Positions 16,291 through 25,644 of a stretch of 64,000 nt of DNA are shown here, piece by piece (position 1 is the first letter of the stretch; each line of letters begins with the position of its first letter). A program made the translations under genes and the position numbers. The notes under the pieces were generated by a model. The model did no database searches. It worked only from the letters and a program-made list of their open reading frames with translations, and was not told the origin of the DNA. The stretch comes from Roseateles depolymerans (GTDB lineage: Bacteria; Pseudomonadota; Gammaproteobacteria; Burkholderiales; Burkholderiaceae_C), in NCBI RefSeq assembly GCF_003387155.1, contig NZ_QUMT01000002.1, positions 1,059,694-1,123,693 on the forward strand, in the 5' to 3' direction.

Positions 16291-16758
16291 ATGTCACTCA
16301 GTGACGCGACGCTTCAGCGTCCTGTTGACACGCCCGAGCTTCATCTTCACTTCATGACTCTGATTTCTATGCACAGAAAGCTGGTTGCACTAAACACCTT
16401 GGGTGTCAGTTTCGCGACCGTTCTTTATCTGGGCCTGCATGGCTTCGACCGCCAAATTGAAGAAACGATTGAGTGGACGGTCATCGCGGCCGCGGGCACC
16501 TTTTTGACCAATCGACTGCTCGTGAGGGTCCAAGGCGCAAACCGCGAGCGTCCCACCGACACAGTCGACAGCAGTCCAACAGAAACGCAAATGCTGAATG
16601 CCGTCTTTTGGATTCCGATCACGCTGCTGGGCATATCCGCGTTGATGATCCTCGCTTTGGACAACCCGCTCCGCTGGGCCAGCTGGATGATCATCGTGAT
16701 TGGTGGCTACATCGGACGCGATGTGGAGGCCATCGCCCGACTCAGCCAAACACGCTGA
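16291..16758 (+). CDS. Small inner-membrane protein, unknown
   Basis: 155 residues with four probable membrane segments in two hairpins: about 34-50 (ALNTLGVSFATVLYLGL), 60-77 (TVIAAAGTFLTNRLL), 104-124 (AVFWIPITLLGISALMILAL) and 129-145 (ASWMIIVIGGYIGR). A polar loop of about 25 residues joins the hairpins. No catalytic motif is visible. It is divergent from the exported-protein gene and lies at the end of the AT-richer patch before the sugar genes. I do not recognise the family. Small multi-pass proteins beside toxin-like genes can be immunity proteins, but nothing in the sequence proves that here. Confidence 0.6.
   Translation: MSLSDATLQRPVDTPELHLHFMTLISMHRKLVALNTLGVSFATVLYLGLHGFDRQIEETIEWTVIAAAGTFLTNRLLVRVQGANRERPTDTVDSSPTETQMLNAVFWIPITLLGISALMILALDNPLRWASWMIIVIGGYIGRDVEAIARLSQTR
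16293..16305. promoter_or_regulatory. 13-bp palindrome over a start codon
   Basis: GTCACT-C-AGTGAC is a perfect inverted repeat that begins on the third base of the ATG at 16291 of the membrane protein gene. It could act as an operator, or as an mRNA hairpin that hides the initiation site. It also encodes residues 2-5 of the protein. Confidence 0.3.
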
Positions 16759-16883
16759 AGACTCAACACTGATCCGCGCGGCACTTCACCTCACCCGCCT
16801 CAGTGTTTCCCCGCCCTTCATTCGTGCAACGCCCGAACTAATATGCCCACCAGGCCCCAACCTCAGAGGGCCATGGAGACAAG

Positions 16884-18134
16884 GTGCACAGTGATGGCGG
16901 CAGCAGCCAGCAATGGCTGAAGGTCCTCAACCGCATGGCGTTGGTGCGCCAGTTGTGCGCACGTCCGGGCCTGTCCCGCGCCGATCTCGCGCAGGAAGTG
17001 GGGCTCACCAAATCCACCGTCAGCAGCCTCACCCGCGAGCTCATCGCCGAAGGCTGGCTGATGGAAAGCAGCGTGGTGGCCACCGGCGACCTGGGGCGAC
17101 GCCCCACCCCGCTGTTCATCGACCCGCAGCGTCTTCTTCTGCTCGGCGCGGACGTGGGCATCGACGGCGTGCGCGTCGTGGCGACCAGCCTCACTGGCCA
17201 CATCCATGCACGCGCGGTCCAGGCCTATGGCAACAGCCGCTCGGCCGAAGCCCGTCTGGGCGTGCTGGCCTCCGTGCTGCTGAAAGTCCGCGCGCAATTG
17301 ACGCCGGACCAGGACCTCATCGGCATCGGCGTCGGCTTGCCCGGCGGGGTCGACGAAGCCCGGGGCCTGCTGCACATGGCCCCCAACCTGGGCTGGCGGG
17401 ACCTGCCCGTGGGCACTCTGCTCGCCGAGCGCCTGGCCGGCACCGCCCTCGCCGATGTCCCATTGCATCTGCAGAACGAGGCCGACGTGGCCGCCATCGG
17501 TGAGCGGGAATTTCACGCCCCCGAGCAGCCGCAGGATCCCCTGCTGTACGTGAGCATCAACCAGGGCCTGGGCGCCGGCGTCATCGTGGGCGACCGCCTT
17601 TTGACGGGCAGCCGAGGCTTTGCCGGCGAGGTCGGCCACATGGTGCTGCAGATCGATGGCCCCTTGTGCAGTTGCGGGCGGCGAGGCTGCGCCGAAGCGC
17701 TGATCAGCCTGCGCGCCCTGCTGCGCCCCGGCGACGAAGAGGAAACCGCTGCGCAGGCCCTAGCGGGCGTTCGCCAGCGCCTGCTGGACAAGGACCGCAG
17801 CACGGTGCGGTCCGTCACGGCCGCTGGACGGGCGCTGGGCGTGCTGCTCCAAAACCTGGCCACGGCCTACGACCCCGCCTGCATCGTGCTGGGCGGGGCC
17901 GTGGTGGAGCTCGGAGACGCCTTCCTCACGCCGGCCCGCGAAACCCTGAACGACTACGCCAGCGCGGCCGGCATGCCGCCGACCCAGCTGCGCATTTCCC
18001 ATTTCGGACCCGATGCAGTGGCCGTTGGCGCCGCCGCGCTGGCCCGTTACCGCATCACCCGTCCACGCCTGCCGCAGGCGTCGACCCCGCGGGCCCAGCC
18101 GGCCCCGGACACCACGACCGAGGAGTCTTTCTGA
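16884..18134 (+). CDS. xylR: ROK-family xylose repressor (XylR-like)
   Basis: 416 residues from a GTG with GGAG at 16875-16878; no better ATG is available in frame. The N-terminal winged helix-turn-helix spans about residues 24-60 (LSRADLAQEVGLTKSTVSSL). It is followed by a ROK sugar-sensing domain beginning LGADVGIDGVRVV, with the zinc motif CSCGRRGCAE around residues 262-271. Such proteins repress xylose genes and are released by xylose. The xylB start codon overlaps this gene's stop (TGATG), so regulator and kinase are co-translated, giving feedback on the operon. Assignment to xylose rather than another sugar rests on the adjacent xylB and xylA. Confidence 0.82.
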   Translation: MHSDGGSSQQWLKVLNRMALVRQLCARPGLSRADLAQEVGLTKSTVSSLTRELIAEGWLMESSVVATGDLGRRPTPLFIDPQRLLLLGADVGIDGVRVVATSLTGHIHARAVQAYGNSRSAEARLGVLASVLLKVRAQLTPDQDLIGIGVGLPGGVDEARGLLHMAPNLGWRDLPVGTLLAERLAGTALADVPLHLQNEADVAAIGEREFHAPEQPQDPLLYVSINQGLGAGVIVGDRLLTGSRGFAGEVGHMVLQIDGPLCSCGRRGCAEALISLRALLRPGDEEETAAQALAGVRQRLLDKDRSTVRSVTAAGRALGVLLQNLATAYDPACIVLGGAVVELGDAFLTPARETLNDYASAAGMPPTQLRISHFGPDAVAVGAAALARYRITRPRLPQASTPRAQPAPDTTTEESF

Positions 18135-19612
18135 TGTATCTGGGCATTGATCTTGGCACCTCCGAAGTCAAGCTGCTGCTGCTGGACGCGAACGGCCAGG
18201 CCTGCGGCCGCGCCAGCGCCCCGCTGACGGTGCAGCGCCCGCATCCGCTGTGGTCGGAGCAGGACTCCGCCAGTTGGTGGGCCGCCACCGAGCAGGCCGT
18301 GGCGGACCTGCGCCGCACGGCGCCCGAGGCCTGGCGCCGCATTCGTGCCATCGGGCTGTCTGGCCAGATGCATGGCGCGGTGCTGCTAAACGCGCAAGAC
18401 CAGGTGCTGCGCCCCGCCATCCTGTGGAACGACGGCCGCAGCTTCGCCGAATGCGAGGCGTTGACCCTCGCCGCTCCTGCCCTGGCCGACATCGCTGGCA
18501 ACCTGGCAATGCCAGGCTTCACCGCCCCCAAGCTGCTGTGGGTGCGGCAGCATGAACCGCAAATCTTCGACGCCACTGCCACGGTGTTGCTGCCCAAGGA
18601 CTATCTGCGTCTGCTGCTCACCGGCGACAAGGTGACCGACCCGTCCGACGCGGCCGGCACGCTGTGGCTGGACGTGGCGGCGCGGGACTGGTCCGACACG
18701 CTGCTTGCCGCCTGCGGCCTGCGACGGGAGCAGATGCCTCGCGTGGTGGAAAGCAATCGGCCCGGCGGCAGCCTGCGGCCCGCGCTCGCGCAGGCCTGGG
18801 GGCTTTCCCCGGACGTGGTGGTGGCCGGCAGCGCCGGGGACAACGCCGCCAGCGCCATCGGCATCGGCGCAACCCGGCCCGGACAAGGGTTCCTATCGAT
18901 GGGCACGTCCGGCGTGCTGTTCGTGGTCAATGACCGTTACCGGCCCAATCCGGCCTCGGCGGTCCATGCCTTCTGCCATGCCCTGCCCGGCCGCTGGCAT
19001 CAGATGAGCGTGATGCTCTCGGCCGCCAGCGCGCTGCGCTGGTTCTGCGGCTTCAGCGGCGTGGCCGATGAGCGCGCGCTGCTGGAGGAGGTGCAGGCCC
19101 TGCCAGTGCAGGCGCTGGACGCAGCGCCTCTGTTCCTGCCTTACCTTGCCGGCGAGCGTACGCCCCACAACGATCCGTTTGCCTGCGGCGTGTTCCATGG
19201 CCTCGGCCACGACAGCACCCGCGCCCACGGCGGCTATGCGGTGCTGGAAGGCGTCGCCTTTGGCATGGCCGACGGCCTGGCGGCTCTTCAGGCCGCGGGC
19301 ACGCAGGTGAGCGAGCTGTCCTTCGTCGGCGGCGGCTCTCGCAGCGCCTACTGGGCGCAACTGATGGCCGACGTGCTGGGCGTGGACATCGTGCGTCATG
19401 CCGATGCGGACGCCGGCGGCGCCCTGGGCGCGGCTCGCCTGGCCTGGATGGCCGATGGCGGCGAGGAAGCGCATGTCTGCCAACGGCCGGACGTGAGTGA
19501 CCGATTCCAGCCGCGTCCCGAACGCGCGGCGCCGCTCGCGGCGCGGTTGGCGCGCTTCCGGGCGCTGTATCAGCTCCAGCGCACGCTGCCGCCCTTGCCG
19601 ACCTCTCACTGA
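18134..19612 (+). CDS. xylB: Xylulokinase
   Basis: 492 residues, normal for the family. It phosphorylates D-xylulose to xylulose 5-phosphate for the pentose phosphate pathway. The FGGY-kinase N-terminal phosphate-binding loop [17 protein letters not shown] opens the protein; [12 protein letters not shown] (about residue 75) is the xylulokinase sugar-binding signature. [18 protein letters not shown] and the C-terminal GGGSRS ATP-binding element are all present. The ATG at 18134 shares a base with the upstream stop. xylA follows after a 142-base gap that is C-rich and shows no obvious promoter or terminator. Confidence 0.95.
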   Translation: MYLGIDLGTSEVKLLLLDANGQACGRASAPLTVQRPHPLWSEQDSASWWAATEQAVADLRRTAPEAWRRIRAIGLSGQMHGAVLLNAQDQVLRPAILWNDGRSFAECEALTLAAPALADIAGNLAMPGFTAPKLLWVRQHEPQIFDATATVLLPKDYLRLLLTGDKVTDPSDAAGTLWLDVAARDWSDTLLAACGLRREQMPRVVESNRPGGSLRPALAQAWGLSPDVVVAGSAGDNAASAIGIGATRPGQGFLSMGTSGVLFVVNDRYRPNPASAVHAFCHALPGRWHQMSVMLSAASALRWFCGFSGVADERALLEEVQALPVQALDAAPLFLPYLAGERTPHNDPFACGVFHGLGHDSTRAHGGYAVLEGVAFGMADGLAALQAAGTQVSELSFVGGGSRSAYWAQLMADVLGVDIVRHADADAGGALGAARLAWMADGGEEAHVCQRPDVSDRFQPRPERAAPLAARLARFRALYQLQRTLPPLPTSH

Positions 19613-19754
19613 TCGTTCACTGGCCGTTCACTGCACGCCACCCGGCCCGCTCCCTCCGTCCCTCTTCATTGCCCCACCCACACCTCCTCCTGCACCCCCT
19701 CCTCCACCCCGGACGCCGCGGCTCCGCCCTGCGTTCCCACACAGGATGCCCACC

Positions 19755-21074
19755 ATGAGCAGCTACTTCGCCGACATTCCCCCCATCCGCTACCAAGGAC
19801 CGGACGCCACCGACGCCCTGGCCTTCCGCCATTACGACAAGGACCGCATCGTCCTGGGCCGTCGCATGGAGGAGCATCTGCGCTTTGCCGTCTGCTACTG
19901 GCACAGCTTCTGCTGGACCGGCCTGGATCCGTTTGGCGGCGGCACCTTCGAGCGCCCCTGGTTCCAGGGCGGCTCCCCGATGGAGCTGGCGCAGATGAAG
20001 GCTCAGGCCGCCTTCGATTTCTTCAGCCGCCTGGGCGTGCCCTACTACTGCTTCCACGACCGCGATGTCGCCCCCGAAGGCGCCACCCCGCGCGAAAGCC
20101 ACGAGATGCTGGCCCGCATGGTCGATGTGCTGGGGGAACATCAGCAGCGCACCGGCGTGAAACTGCTCTGGGGCACCGCCAACCTCTTCAGCCATCGTCG
20201 CTTCATGGCGGGCGCGGCCACCAATCCGGACCCCGAGATCTTCGCCCTGGCCGCGCTGCAGGTGCGGGACGCGATGGACGCCACCATGCGCCTGGGCGGC
20301 GAAAACTATGTGCTGTGGGGCGGGCGCGAAGGCTACGAGACGCTGCTCAACACCAACGTGGCGCAGGAGCTCGACCAGATGGGGCGTTTCCTGTCCATGG
20401 TCGTGGACTACAAGCACCGCAAGGGCTTCAAGGGCACCATCCTGCTGGAGCCCAAGCCGCGCGAGCCCTCCAAGCACCAGTACGACTTCGACACCGCCAC
20501 CGTCTACGGCTTCCTCACCCGCTACGGCCTGGAGCGGGAGGTGAAGGTCAACATCGAAGCCAACCATGCCACGCTCTCCGGCCATTCCTTCGAGCACGAG
20601 ATTGCGATGGCCGCCGCGCTGGGCATTCTGGGCAGCATCGACATGAACCGCGGCGATGCGCAGCTGGGCTGGGACACGGACCAGTTCCCCAATAACGTCC
20701 CGGAGATCGCCCTGGCTCTCTATCACATCGTGCAGGCCGGCGGCCTGGGCAGCGGCGGGCTGAACTTCGATGCCAAGGTGCGTCGGCAGTCCATCGATGC
20801 GGAAGACCTGTTCCACGGGCATATCGGCGGCATGGATGTCTGCGCCAAGGGCTTGCTGGTGGCCGAGCAGATGATCCAGGACGGCCGGCTGGCCCAGGCC
20901 CTGCAGCAGCGTTATGCCGGCTGGCAGAACCCGGACAGCCAGGCCATTCTCGACGGGCGTCGCAGCCTGGAGGACCTGGCAGACCAGGCCCTGACCCGCA
21001 ATGTCGACGTCGCGCCGCGGTCCGGCCGCCAGGAATTCCTGGAAAACCTGGTCAACCGCTTCAGCGGCACCTGA
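19755..21074 (+). CDS. xylA: Xylose isomerase
   Basis: 439 residues, matching the ~440-residue class II xylose isomerases. It converts D-xylose to D-xylulose, feeding xylB. Hallmarks: the active-site histidine segment [54 protein letters not shown] (metal-binding Glu), [14 protein letters not shown] and [17 protein letters not shown]. All metal ligands appear intact. The ATG at 19755 is preferred to the one at 19746 because AGGA at 19743-19746 is 8 bases upstream and family members begin at this point. Confidence 0.95.
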   Translation: MSSYFADIPPIRYQGPDATDALAFRHYDKDRIVLGRRMEEHLRFAVCYWHSFCWTGLDPFGGGTFERPWFQGGSPMELAQMKAQAAFDFFSRLGVPYYCFHDRDVAPEGATPRESHEMLARMVDVLGEHQQRTGVKLLWGTANLFSHRRFMAGAATNPDPEIFALAALQVRDAMDATMRLGGENYVLWGGREGYETLLNTNVAQELDQMGRFLSMVVDYKHRKGFKGTILLEPKPREPSKHQYDFDTATVYGFLTRYGLEREVKVNIEANHATLSGHSFEHEIAMAAALGILGSIDMNRGDAQLGWDTDQFPNNVPEIALALYHIVQAGGLGSGGLNFDAKVRRQSIDAEDLFHGHIGGMDVCAKGLLVAEQMIQDGRLAQALQQRYAGWQNPDSQAILDGRRSLEDLADQALTRNVDVAPRSGRQEFLENLVNRFSGT

Positions 21075-21212
21075 GGATGCGGGGGCAGTTGTTGCGGAAG
21101 TGATGCGTCGGCGCCGCATCCGCGGTGCCGCGCTGTCGCCAGGGCCTGGGTTTGAGGCATGCTCCGGGGCGTCAGCCCGGAGAATGGCGCGTCTGCGCCC
21201 CCTGCCCTTGCC

Positions 21213-22304
21213 ATGAATTCGTCGTCCGCCAAACCCCGCAAACCTGGCCATGCCGCCACGCTGGCCGATGTCGGCCGGGCGGCCGGGGTGTCGGCGATGG
21301 CGGCATCGGCGGTGCTGAACGGAGCCCGCACCTCGGCGCGCATCAGCGACGAGACTCGCGAGCGCATCCTCGAAGCCGCCCGCCAGCTCAACTACCGGCC
21401 CAATGCCACCGCTCGCGCCCTGACCAGCCGGCGCATGAACACGCTGGGCCTGGCCACCACGCTCAAGCGCGAAGAGCTCAACCAGTACTTTTTGGAAGTC
21501 TTCAGCGGGGTGATGGAAGCCGGCGCCGAGCTGGGGCAGAACACCACCGTGTTCGCGCTGGAGGACTGGCACCGGCAGGCCGCCCGCATTCCCGCGTTCT
21601 GTGATGGCCGCATCGACGGACTGATCCTGCTGGCGCCGCAACTGGACGAACAGGAAGCGCAGCGGCTGCCCGATCACACCCCCATCCTATCCATTCACAG
21701 CAATGTGCTGATTCCCGGCGTCATCAATCTGGAGCCGGACGACGAAGCCGGCGCCCAGGCGATGGTGACGCGGCTGCTGGGCATGGGGCATCGCCGCATC
21801 CTGCATCTGGCGGGGCCGGAGCATTCGCTGGGGGCCCGGCGGCGGGTGCAGGGTTATCTCCGCGCCCACGCACTGGCGGGCCTCGCACCGCCCCCCGACT
21901 ACGTGGTGGATGGTGAATTCACCGCCGACTCCGGCCGGCGACGCCTGGAGCAATGGCTGGACCAGCACCGCGGCGAGGAACTGCCGCAGGCCATCTTTGC
22001 GGGCAATGATTCGATGGCCATTGGCTGCCTGGACGTGCTGGTGGCGCGGGGCCTGCAGGTGCCTCAGCAGATCTCCCTGGTGGGCTTTGACGACACGCAG
22101 CTGGCGCGGTCGGCGCGCCTGGCGACGGTCCGCCAGCCGCTGCGGGACCTGGGTCAGCGGGCGGCGCGCCTGCTGGTGGCCAGCGTGGACGCGAAGCTGG
22201 GCGAAGGCCCGGCGCCGGACATCACGAACGTGGTGCTGCCGACCGAACTGGTGGACGGCGCCACGCTGGGCGCGCCTCGCAGCGCGTCCCTGCTCATTCG
22301 TTGA
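21213..22304 (+). CDS. LacI-family transcriptional regulator
   Basis: 363 residues from the ATG at 21213; an upstream start at 21159 would add 18 residues before the DNA-binding domain and is less likely. The N-terminal lambda-repressor-like helix-turn-helix (ATLADVGRAAGVSAMAASAV then LNYRPNATARAL with hinge helix) is typical. A periplasmic-binding-protein-like effector domain follows (TLGLATTLKR, DGLILLAP, GHRRILHLAGPE, IFAGNDSMAIGCLDVL, LVGFDDTQLARS). It lies downstream of xylA and convergent to the porin, so it may control the sugar genes or porin here. Effector unknown; gluconate- or pentose-type ligands are common in this subgroup. Confidence 0.85.
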   Translation: MNSSSAKPRKPGHAATLADVGRAAGVSAMAASAVLNGARTSARISDETRERILEAARQLNYRPNATARALTSRRMNTLGLATTLKREELNQYFLEVFSGVMEAGAELGQNTTVFALEDWHRQAARIPAFCDGRIDGLILLAPQLDEQEAQRLPDHTPILSIHSNVLIPGVINLEPDDEAGAQAMVTRLLGMGHRRILHLAGPEHSLGARRRVQGYLRAHALAGLAPPPDYVVDGEFTADSGRRRLEQWLDQHRGEELPQAIFAGNDSMAIGCLDVLVARGLQVPQQISLVGFDDTQLARSARLATVRQPLRDLGQRAARLLVASVDAKLGEGPAPDITNVVLPTELVDGATLGAPRSASLLIR

Positions 22305-22341
22305 CGTCTACAGCGGGCCGGGAGGCTGGGCGGGTCAGGCC

Positions 22342-23796
22342 TCAGAACGCGTGGCGGATCCCCACGCCGTACAGGCGCGTGGTCGCATCCATCTGCGTGC
22401 CGGCGCCCGACAGCACCGGAATCTCCAGGGCGCCCAGCGGCAGCAGCAGCGTGGTGGGGCCGCCGGCCAGCGTCAGCGCGGGATTGAGCGGGCTGCTGAC
22501 GATATTGCCGCGTTTGTCTTCCACCTGGGCATATCGCGCATAAACCGCGGTGCGCTTGGATAGGTTGTATTCCGCCCCGAAGGTGAAAGCGAGGTTCTTG
22601 CCCTTGGTGAAATTGTTGAAGCGGTTGTCGCTGACCTGCGCAATCAGGTCCACCACGTTCACCGACTGCTTGAGCGCCACGCTCAAAGACGTGACCTTCG
22701 GATCCAGATTGCCGGATTCCTTGAACTGGCCGCGATAGACGTTGCCGGCCAATTCGGTGCCGGTGCTGGCGAATCGGTATTTGACGCCGGCCATGGCGCT
22801 GGTGAATCGCTCCGCATTGAACAGCGGCACATAGCCCTGGGCAGTGGCCAGGCCAAAGGGCACGCCGAAACGGTTGCGGTGATAGGACGCGACCAGGGTC
22901 AGGTCCGACTCGTTGTAGACCACCATGGCGCCGACGGTCCTGCCGCGCCCGGAACTGTCTTCCGTGCCCGCGGTGGCGCCGCCAATGATCTGCCCGGTAT
23001 TGGCATTGGAGGCCGGAGACCGCGCCGCACTGACCCGATTGCCAACGCCCGCATTGGGCGAATAGGTCAATTGCGCCAGCCAGGGCCCCTTGGCCAGCGT
23101 GTAGCTGACCATGTTGTCCTGATAGACCTGCAGATTGTTGATCGTGACGCCCGCACCCAGGATGTCGGTCGAACCCAGACGCTCCACGCTGTTGAAGTAG
23201 TAGGCCACCAGCACCGGGGCCGCCTGGCGGCCCAGCCGGAATTCCCCGACCGGCGTCGTCAGACCGACCCAGGCCACCCGGCCGAAGAACCGGTTGTCAT
23301 TGCTGAGGTTACCGACGTCCGTCGTGAAGCCCCCTTCCAGCTGGAACTTGGCCTGATAGCCGCCGCCCAGGTCCTCATTGCCCTTGAAGCCGAGGTAGGA
23401 CTGCCTCGTCAAACTTGTGGACATGCGGCTGGTGGAGGTCGATGGCGAGGCCAGTGCATTGGGCACCGGGCGACCGCCGCTGACGCCGAAGAGCGTGCCT
23501 TGCACATTGCCCTGGCTCTTCTTGATCTGGTCCACCGCCACGTCGAACGAGCCGTAGATCGTGACGCCGCTGTCCGCCTGGGCCGGGCTGCTCAAGCCCA
23601 ACCAGCCCGTTACGCCAGCCGCAATGGCGGTGGCCACGAAGGCCCCGCCAGAGCGCGCTGCTTTCGATGGGCGCTGCAGAGGCAAGCCTCGCGAACTGCG
23701 CGAATTCCGCGCCGATGGGCGACCCGTGAACGGAGTGGGATTCAGGCCTGCAGCCTGCGACAGGAGCGAATGGTCTTGCATGGTCACGATCATCAA
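22342..23796 (-). CDS. Outer-membrane porin, Burkholderiales type
   Basis: 484 residues. After an unusually long charged leader (RPSARNSRSSRGLPLQRPSK) comes a hydrophobic signal core (GGAFVATAIAAGVTGWLG) with cleavage likely at AQA-DS. The mature protein starts SGVTIYGSFDVAVDQ, the typical opening strand of 16-stranded Neisseria/Burkholderia porins, has SYLGFKGNEDLGGGYQAKFQ, and ends RLYGVGIRHAF with the terminal phenylalanine needed for Bam-dependent assembly. It probably admits sugars for the importers nearby. Convergent to the LacI gene (37-base gap). ATGs at 23796, 23793 and 23781 are all possible starts; GGTGG sits close upstream of the first. The extended leader is odd and may mean the true start is internal. 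Confidence 0.88.
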   Translation of the reverse strand: MMIVTMQDHSLLSQAAGLNPTPFTGRPSARNSRSSRGLPLQRPSKAARSGGAFVATAIAAGVTGWLGLSSPAQADSGVTIYGSFDVAVDQIKKSQGNVQGTLFGVSGGRPVPNALASPSTSTSRMSTSLTRQSYLGFKGNEDLGGGYQAKFQLEGGFTTDVGNLSNDNRFFGRVAWVGLTTPVGEFRLGRQAAPVLVAYYFNSVERLGSTDILGAGVTINNLQVYQDNMVSYTLAKGPWLAQLTYSPNAGVGNRVSAARSPASNANTGQIIGGATAGTEDSSGRGRTVGAMVVYNESDLTLVASYHRNRFGVPFGLATAQGYVPLFNAERFTSAMAGVKYRFASTGTELAGNVYRGQFKESGNLDPKVTSLSVALKQSVNVVDLIAQVSDNRFNNFTKGKNLAFTFGAEYNLSKRTAVYARYAQVEDKRGNIVSSPLNPALTLAGGPTTLLLPLGALEIPVLSGAGTQMDATTRLYGVGIRHAF

Positions 23797-23815
23797 CCAC
23801 CGGCTTATGGCGCGG

Positions 23816-23837
23816 CAGTCATTGAATGGAGTGACTG
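23816..23837. promoter_or_regulatory. Inverted repeat upstream of the porin
   Basis: CAGTCA (23816-23821), 10-base spacer, TGACTG (23832-23837) is a perfect inverted repeat 20 bases upstream of the porin start, in the 133-base gap between porin and response-regulator genes. It could be a regulator site or a short hairpin in the porin leader. Confidence 0.3.
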
Positions 23838-23929
23838 GAAGTATTCACGAATCCGGTCGGTACCGAAACAATTTGTTGGATTTGCGGGAAATCTCAGGGC
23901 CAATGCCGGTGAATCGCTTGCCAAAGGAC

Positions 23930-24304
23930 CTAAACGCCTTTGATGCCGTCTGCAATCGCCTGCAGGTCCGCCACCAGGCGATCCAGGCCATGCGCCTTGT
24001 CGTAGAACGCATCCGCGCCATGACGGGCGCAGAGCATTTCGTAGAAATCAGGGTCGCGATTGCTCAGCACGAAAAGCTTGCCGCCATACCCGATTTGCCG
24101 GGCCCGCTCCAGCACTTTCATGCCGGAGCCCTCGGCCAGGCCGATGTCCACCAGCACGACATCCGGCACGGTGCTGCGAATGAGCGTCAGCGCGGCTTCT
24201 TCATTGTCGGCCTGGCCGATGACGGACAGGCCGGAGACGTCGGCCAGGAGCCGGACCATCTGCCGGCGGATGACTTCCGAATCTTCAATGAGGACCAGTT
24301 TCAT
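23930..24304 (-). CDS. Single-domain response regulator (receiver only)
   Basis: 124 residues from MKLVLIEDSE; longer readings to 24409 prepend unrelated residues across the terminator of the importer operon. It is a stand-alone CheY-like receiver: acidic pair E7-D8, phosphoacceptor D53 in VVLVDIGLAEG, the Ser of FVLSNRD in the Thr/Ser position, and a conserved Lys in FYDKAHGLD. There is no output domain. It probably works through protein contacts, as a phosphate sink, or with a partner encoded elsewhere; no histidine kinase is in the window. It follows the gguB terminator on the same strand and precedes the porin, which may be its regulatory target only by guilt of position. Confidence 0.85.
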   Translation of the reverse strand: MKLVLIEDSEVIRRQMVRLLADVSGLSVIGQADNEEAALTLIRSTVPDVVLVDIGLAEGSGMKVLERARQIGYGGKLFVLSNRDPDFYEMLCARHGADAFYDKAHGLDRLVADLQAIADGIKGV

Positions 24305-24375
24305 GCTGAACAGCGCTGTGCGTGAAGTCCACAGTCTGCCCGCTTTCAGCGCGTGCGCGATTGAAGAATTTGTAA

Positions 24376-24401
24376 GACCGGGCCCCTCCCGAGGCCCGGT
24401 C
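24376..24401 (-). terminator. Terminator of the chvE-gguA-gguB operon
   Basis: A perfect 9-bp stem, GACCGGGCC (24376-24384) and GGCCCGGTC (24393-24401), with an 8-base loop, lies 4 bases beyond the gguB stop. In the minus direction it is followed by an AT-rich stretch rather than a pure T run. Confidence 0.7.
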
Positions 24402-24405
24402 GTGA

Positions 24406-25644
24406 TCATTTGCGCTTGTTGTACACGTCAATGAAGACGGCGGCCAGCAAGACCAGGCCCTTGATCACCTGCTGGTAATCGATGCCGATGCCCAGGATGG
24501 ACATGCCGTTGTTCATCACGCCCATCACGAAGGCGCCAATGACCGCGCCCATGATCTTGCCAACGCCGCCGGAGGCCGACGCCCCGCCCACGAAGCAGGC
24601 GGCGATCACATCCAGCTCGAAACCGAGACCGGCCTTGGGCGATGCCGTGTTCAGGCGCGCCGCAAAGACCAGGCCCGCCAGGGCTGCCAGCACCCCCATG
24701 TTCACGAAGGTGAAGAAGGCGACGCGTTCGGTGCGAACCCCGGACAGGCGAGCCGCTTTTTCATTGCCGCCCACCGCATAGACGCGACGACCCAGCGTGG
24801 TCCGGCCGGCAATGAAGTCGTACACCAGCGTCAGCACCACCATGACGACCATGACGGTGGGCAGGCCCTTGTAGGAGGCCATCAGCCAGCTCATGGCCAT
24901 CACGCCGATCACGATGACCGCCTGGCGCAGCAGGAAGATCGGACCGGGCTCGACATCCATGCCGTGCATCTGCCCCGCGCTGCGGTGGCGCCACGCCACC
25001 ACGACGGCCGCCACCGACAGCAGCAGCCCCAGGCCCAGCGTGGTCGGCCGCGGATCTTCCTGATTGAACAGCTCGGGCAGGAAGCCGGCGCTCAGTGCCT
25101 GGAAGCTGTCCGGGAACGGGCCGAGGGACTGGCCCTGCAGCAGGGCCAGCGCCAGGCCCTTGAAGACCAGCATGCCGGCCAGCGTCACGATGAAGGACGG
25201 AATGCCCAGGTAGGCCACGAACCAGCCCTGGGCCGCGCCGATGATGGCGCCCGCCACCAGGCAGACCACAGCCGCCGGAAAGACCGGCCAGTTGAGATTC
25301 ACCATCAGCACGGCGCCCAAGGCGCCGATGAAGCCGCAGACCGAGCCCACCGACAGGTCGATGTGGCCCGCCACGATCACCAGCAGCATGCCCAGCGCCA
25401 TGATGACGATGTAGCTGTTCTGCAGGACCAGGTTGGTCAGGTTCAGCGGCTGCAGCAGCGTGCCATCGGTGAGGAACTGGAACAGCCCCATGATGGCCAC
25501 CAACGTGATGAGCATGCCGTAGTCACGCAGATGACGCTTGAGGAAATGGGCGATGCCGCCTTGGGCGGAACCGCGCGGCGCCGGCGGCGGGGCCGTGCGC
25601 GAAGCGGGAGCACCGTGAACCGGTGCCGTCAGTGGGTCATGCAT
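24406..25644 (-). CDS. gguB: Sugar ABC transporter permease (GguB/XylH type)
   Basis: 412 residues with about ten membrane segments, a long permease of the CUT2 class. It forms the membrane channel for the ChvE-bound sugar. The signature AGHIDLSVGSVCGFIGALGA and the late GGNEKAARLSGV and FVGGASASGGVGKIMGAVIG elements are typical of XylH/MmsB/GguB. The start at 25644 (MHDPL) overlaps the ATPase gene by 8 bases, so the two are translationally coupled; a longer reading to 25734 lies inside the ATPase gene. Last gene of the operon, followed by a strong hairpin. Confidence 0.9.
   Translation of the reverse strand: MHDPLTAPVHGAPASRTAPPPAPRGSAQGGIAHFLKRHLRDYGMLITLVAIMGLFQFLTDGTLLQPLNLTNLVLQNSYIVIMALGMLLVIVAGHIDLSVGSVCGFIGALGAVLMVNLNWPVFPAAVVCLVAGAIIGAAQGWFVAYLGIPSFIVTLAGMLVFKGLALALLQGQSLGPFPDSFQALSAGFLPELFNQEDPRPTTLGLGLLLSVAAVVVAWRHRSAGQMHGMDVEPGPIFLLRQAVIVIGVMAMSWLMASYKGLPTVMVVMVVLTLVYDFIAGRTTLGRRVYAVGGNEKAARLSGVRTERVAFFTFVNMGVLAALAGLVFAARLNTASPKAGLGFELDVIAACFVGGASASGGVGKIMGAVIGAFVMGVMNNGMSILGIGIDYQQVIKGLVLLAAVFIDVYNKRK

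Noticed and set aside
21102-21120. A hairpin GATGCG-N7-CGCATC after xylA.
   Set aside because: A six-pair stem without a T tract in a GC-rich gap; could be chance.
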